From positions 17,307 to 81,306 of the forward strand of contig NZ_JAESVP010000013.1 in assembly GCF_016765795.1 (NCBI RefSeq): a DNA stretch of 64,000 nt, read 5' to 3'. The DNA comes from Fuscibacter oryzae (GTDB lineage Bacteria > Pseudomonadota > Alphaproteobacteria > Rhodobacterales > Rhodobacteraceae). Below are positions 61,928 to 64,000 of this stretch, piece by piece (within the stretch, counting starts at the first letter, position 1; every line of letters begins with the position of its first letter). Made by a program: the position numbers and the translations under genes. The notes beneath the pieces were generated by a model that was not told where the DNA came from, searched no databases, and worked only from the letters and a program-made list of their open reading frames with translations.

Positions 61928-61952
61928 TTCGTGGAGAGGACCGATCTGTTAC
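61928..61952 (-). promoter_or_regulatory. Candidate sigma-F promoter of msrB
   Basis: Read on the minus strand, GTAAC (61952-61948), a 16-base spacer and CGAA (61931-61928), ending 53 bases before the msrB start. It resembles the promoter pattern reported for SigF-type ECF factors and matches the sequence before the sigma gene. Confidence 0.55.
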
Positions 61953-62024
61953 GCTGTTCACGCTTTGGTGTTCATGCTGACGGCGCGGTCACGGGAATTT
62001 ATTGCTCACCGGGACTTCTCTCCT

Positions 62025-62050
62025 GTAACGATCCGCATCGGCGCAACGAA
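62025..62050 (+). promoter_or_regulatory. Candidate autoregulatory sigma-F promoter
   Basis: GTAAC (62025-62029), a 17-base spacer and CGAA (62047-62050) upstream of the sigma factor gene. The right element is only 10 bases from the start codon at 62061, so the transcript would be very short at its 5' end or leaderless. This weakens the call. Confidence 0.4.
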
Positions 62051-62060
62051 GGGACCGGGG

Positions 62061-62618
62061 ATGCAGGCGACCGAAGACCCTTTGGGCATCCTGTTGGTGG
62101 CGGCCAACGCTGGGGACGGGCAGGCATATGCGCGTTTCCTTCACGCCGTTGCACCGATTGTCCGGGGCATTGTCCGCGCGCGCGGTCGCGGTCTTCCGGT
62201 GGATCTACACGAGGATATTGTGCAAGACGTTCTGCTGGCCATTCATCTCAAGCGGCAGACCTGGGACGCGGGCCATCCGCTTCGCCCGTGGCTCTATGCA
62301 ATTGTCCGCTACAAGGTCATCGACTCGCTGCGTGCCCGCGGGAAGAAAGTGTATCTGCCGATCGAAGATTACAGTGACGTGCTGCCGGCCGAGGAGACAG
62401 CGGACCCCCTGGATGCGCGGGATGATCAGCGCGAGGTTGATCGACTGCTTGGCCAGCTTGACCCGCGATCTGCAGAAGTGGTGCGCGCTCTGGAGCTGCG
62501 GGAGGAACCCCAAGCCGAAGTGGGCGTGCGCCTCGAAATGACGCCGGTCAATCTGCGGGTGACGCTGCACAGGGCCATGAAGCGCCTGGCGGCTCTGGCG
62601 CGAAAGGATCTGCCATGA
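62061..62618 (+). CDS. sigF: ECF sigma factor, SigF type
   Basis: A 185-residue ECF sigma factor with region 2 (VDLHEDIVQDVLLAIHLKRQ, PWLYAIVRYKVIDSLR) and region 4 (LDPRSAEVVRALELREEPQAE, then MTPVNLRVTLHRAMKRL). The ATG at 62061 follows GAAGGGA. It overlaps the next gene, a DUF1109/NrsF-type anti-sigma factor, by ATGA. This pairing and the divergent methionine sulfoxide repair genes match SigF-NrsF of Azospira and Caulobacter. It should activate the repair genes when NrsF is inactivated. Confidence 0.87.
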   Translation: MQATEDPLGILLVAANAGDGQAYARFLHAVAPIVRGIVRARGRGLPVDLHEDIVQDVLLAIHLKRQTWDAGHPLRPWLYAIVRYKVIDSLRARGKKVYLPIEDYSDVLPAEETADPLDARDDQREVDRLLGQLDPRSAEVVRALELREEPQAEVGVRLEMTPVNLRVTLHRAMKRLAALARKDLP

Positions 62619-63253
62619 CCACGACCGACAACCTCATTCGACGCCTTGCGACTGAACCGCCGCTGCCACCTTTCAACCCGCGCCGGATGGCTTTGGTCAT
62701 GGTCTTGTCGATTGCGGTGCCGGTTACGCTGTTCCTGCTGGTCCTTGGTCATCGGCAAGGATTGGCGGCGGCCTGGTCGAACCCGGTTGTGCCGTTCAAG
62801 ACCATCCTGCCACTTGCCGCCAGCGCCGCGTCTTTGCTGCTGTTGCTGCGGCTGGCGCGTCCTGGGGCACGGGCAGGCGGCGCTGTCTGGCTCCTCGCAG
62901 GACCGGGGGCCGTGGCGGTGGCGCTCTGGTTCGGGGCCTATGCCTTGCGCGCGGCACCCGAGCGGTTTGCCGAGGTGAGCGCCGCATCTCTGGGCGAATG
63001 TCTCGGTTCTATTCTTCTGCTGTCGGTCGTGCCGGCTGCCGTCATTCTGCGGGTCATTCGCCAAGGCGCCTCCACTTGGCCACGGCTGTCTGGCGCTCTT
63101 GCGGGACTGACCGCCGCGACCGGCGCCACGGCTGGGTATTCCCTGTTTTGCACCAGAGACAATCCCCTGTTCTTCGTCAGCTGGTATGGAGCCGCCATTC
63201 TGATGGTTGCTCTCGTCTGCGCCGCGCTTGGGCAAAGAACGCTACGCTGGTGA
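62615..63253 (+). CDS. nrsF: NrsF-type (DUF1109) membrane anti-sigma factor
   Basis: A 212-residue protein with six hydrophobic segments and a short N-terminal cytoplasmic part (DNLIRRLATEPPLPPFNP) that would hold the sigma factor. The cysteines C129 (LGECLGS) and C179 (LFCTRDNP) match the positions implicated in redox or metal sensing in Caulobacter NrsF; C202 lies in the last segment. DNPLFFVSWYG after C179 is typical of the family. It sequesters SigF at the membrane until an oxidant or metal modifies the cysteines. Confidence 0.87.
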   Translation: MTTTDNLIRRLATEPPLPPFNPRRMALVMVLSIAVPVTLFLLVLGHRQGLAAAWSNPVVPFKTILPLAASAASLLLLLRLARPGARAGGAVWLLAGPGAVAVALWFGAYALRAAPERFAEVSAASLGECLGSILLLSVVPAAVILRVIRQGASTWPRLSGALAGLTAATGATAGYSLFCTRDNPLFFVSWYGAAILMVALVCAALGQRTLRW

Positions 63254-63330
63254 CCTCGGCAACTAAGGCAGAGAAAAACCGCCTGATGTTCGACACAGGG
63301 CGGGTCTGGAAGATCTTCTTGTTGGGCATG

Positions 63331-63462
63331 ACCTGCCGCGATGAGCGCCTCGGACGCATTCTTGAACTTACCGGCCTGATAATCGGCATAAATGCCGGGA
63401 CAATCGATGCGCAGGCGGTCGAGATAGTAGTCGTTGTCGCGTTTCTGGCGTGCTTTGGTCAT
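63331..63462 (-). pseudogene. Truncated small conserved protein
   Basis: About 44 codons from ATG 63462 (TKARQKRDNDYYLDRLR, then CPGIYADYQAGKFKNASEAL) resemble the N-terminus of a small alphaproteobacterial protein in which the sequence continues with a longer helix. After about residue 44 the frame runs into unrelated DNA that overlaps the end of the nrsF region. It is probably a decayed gene cut at a recombination junction. Confidence 0.55.
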
Positions 63463-63503
63463 GTCGGGCGGGTCTGGCGATCAAGCGAGTCCGTGTAGAA
63501 TAT

Positions 63504-63800
63504 CTACGCTGAGGGAGTGTTTTCGTCGCCGCCGCGATTGTTGTGGTTGGTCGCGAGACGACTCTCCACGATCGTAAGCATCACCGACATCGGGATGTTC
63601 AAGCCAGCGCTGACCGCCGCCAAGGCGCTGAGCGATGGCTGGCGCTTGCCGTTCTCCAGCAGCGAAATGAATCTGACCGACACATCAGCGCGCTCGGCCA
63701 ACTCTTCCTGGGTCAGTCCAGCGTTCATCCGGGCTTTGCGCAGGACGGCAGAGAAGGCGGTGATCAAGGGTTCGTTGCTGCGATCCATGGCAGGAGGCAT
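63504..63800 (-). CDS. XRE-family helix-turn-helix regulator
   Basis: A protein of about 98 residues consisting almost only of an XRE/Cro helix-turn-helix (LRKARMNAGLTQEELAERADVS, VRFISLLENGKRQPSLSALAAV). ATG 63800 is preferred with AAGG upstream; GTG 63809 and ATG 63788 are alternatives. It lies beside the IS21-like end and a decayed gene, and its targets are unknown. Such small regulators often accompany mobile DNA or toxin-antitoxin loci. Confidence 0.78.
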   Translation of the reverse strand: MPPAMDRSNEPLITAFSAVLRKARMNAGLTQEELAERADVSVRFISLLENGKRQPSLSALAAVSAGLNIPMSVMLTIVESRLATNHNNRGGDENTPSA

Positions 63801-63877
63801 CCCGCACACCTTGACATCGCACCACGAACAGTTGTTCTAGTTGCGGCATCGCGTCAGCCGGAACAGGAACAAATTGG

Positions 63878-64000
63878 TGTTGATTTTCACCCGGAACTGA
63901 GCCGGTTAGGCGCATAATTTTCACTGAGAACTGAGCCATGTGAACCTTCCCCCAACGCGGTGAGTGGCGGGGGCAACGGAGTGATCCACATGGGACTTTT
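63878..64000 (+). mobile_element. Left end of an IS21-like insertion sequence, cut by the window edge
   Basis: The region starts with TGTTGATTTTCACC at 63878 and contains two copies of ATTTTCAC-N5-GAACTGAGCC-type repeats at 63883-63903 and 63917-63937, 34 bases apart. Multiple terminal repeats of this kind are typical of IS21-family ends. A GGAG site and ATG at 63990 probably begin istA (MGLF), of which only four codons are inside the window. Assignment rests on the ends, not on transposase sequence. Confidence 0.6.

Noticed and set aside
49789..64000. Right attachment repeat of the tRNA-Val element
   Set aside because: No second copy of the tRNA 3' sequence was seen on reading through to the window end. 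A computed search would be needed to exclude a degenerate copy.

Overview
The window is high-GC DNA with the gene content of a Rhodobacteraceae-type alphaproteobacterium. The signs are the B12-dependent ribonucleotide reductase NrdJ, an alphaproteobacterial Fur/Mur regulator without CxxC motifs, Lon followed by an HU-type protein with a histone-H1-like tail, and many DadA, GcvT and MttB family catabolic genes. No species can be named from the sequence alone.

Bases 1-26,300 are a catabolic region for amino acids and methylated compounds. The left edge holds a likely trans-4-hydroxyproline route: a truncated DHDPS-family deaminase, a DadA-type oxidase and a proline-racemase-fold epimerase. Next come methionine gamma-lyase with a DmdA-like GcvT protein and a divergent Lrp regulator, a decayed stretch with ProV and transposase remnants, and a second GcvT-like gene. 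A long co-directional operon (8734-22439) follows. It encodes a GntR regulator, a second proline-racemase-fold enzyme, a polar amino acid ABC transporter, an aldehyde dehydrogenase, a GMC oxidoreductase, an HpaI aldolase, a DadA-type oxidase, a second aldehyde dehydrogenase, an unusual 2-hydroxyacid dehydrogenase and a glycerate kinase. Together these look like one complete but unidentified degradation pathway. A 2OG-Fe oxygenase, a non-pyrrolysine MttB and a LysR regulator close the region.

Bases 26,480-49,700 are mostly core genes: a pseudouridine synthase, enolase, an intradiol-dioxygenase-like protein, two EamA transporters, Fur/Mur, nrdJ, a NarL-type response regulator, a hybrid histidine kinase beside a cysteine-free SUOX-fold periplasmic protein, D-aminopeptidase joined to modBC, a TetR regulator, tgt, lon and an HU/H1-like protein. 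Several clear stem-loop terminators occur here.

Bases 49,718-64,000 are a mosaic accessory region that begins at tRNA-Val(CAC) with an adjoining tyrosine recombinase. It carries an XRE regulator with a small tail paralogue, a nucleotidyltransferase-fold protein sharing an apparent operator with them, a lone arsA, an HNH-AP2 endonuclease, a repeat cluster, a serine recombinase, an IS3-type remnant and, at the right edge, the end of an IS21-like element. Embedded in it (58373-63253) is the most coherent system of the window. It has an ECF sigma factor with a DUF1109/NrsF-type anti-sigma factor, divergent from msrB, msrA, a methionine-rich secreted protein with tandem ASGDAM repeats, a cytochrome b561-type membrane protein and a YedY/MsrP-type molybdoenzyme. 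This matches the SigF/NrsF-MrpX-YedYZ reactive-chlorine defence known from Azospira, here joined with envelope-targeted MsrA and MsrB. Candidate sigma-F promoters (GTAAC-N16/17-CGAA) precede both arms.
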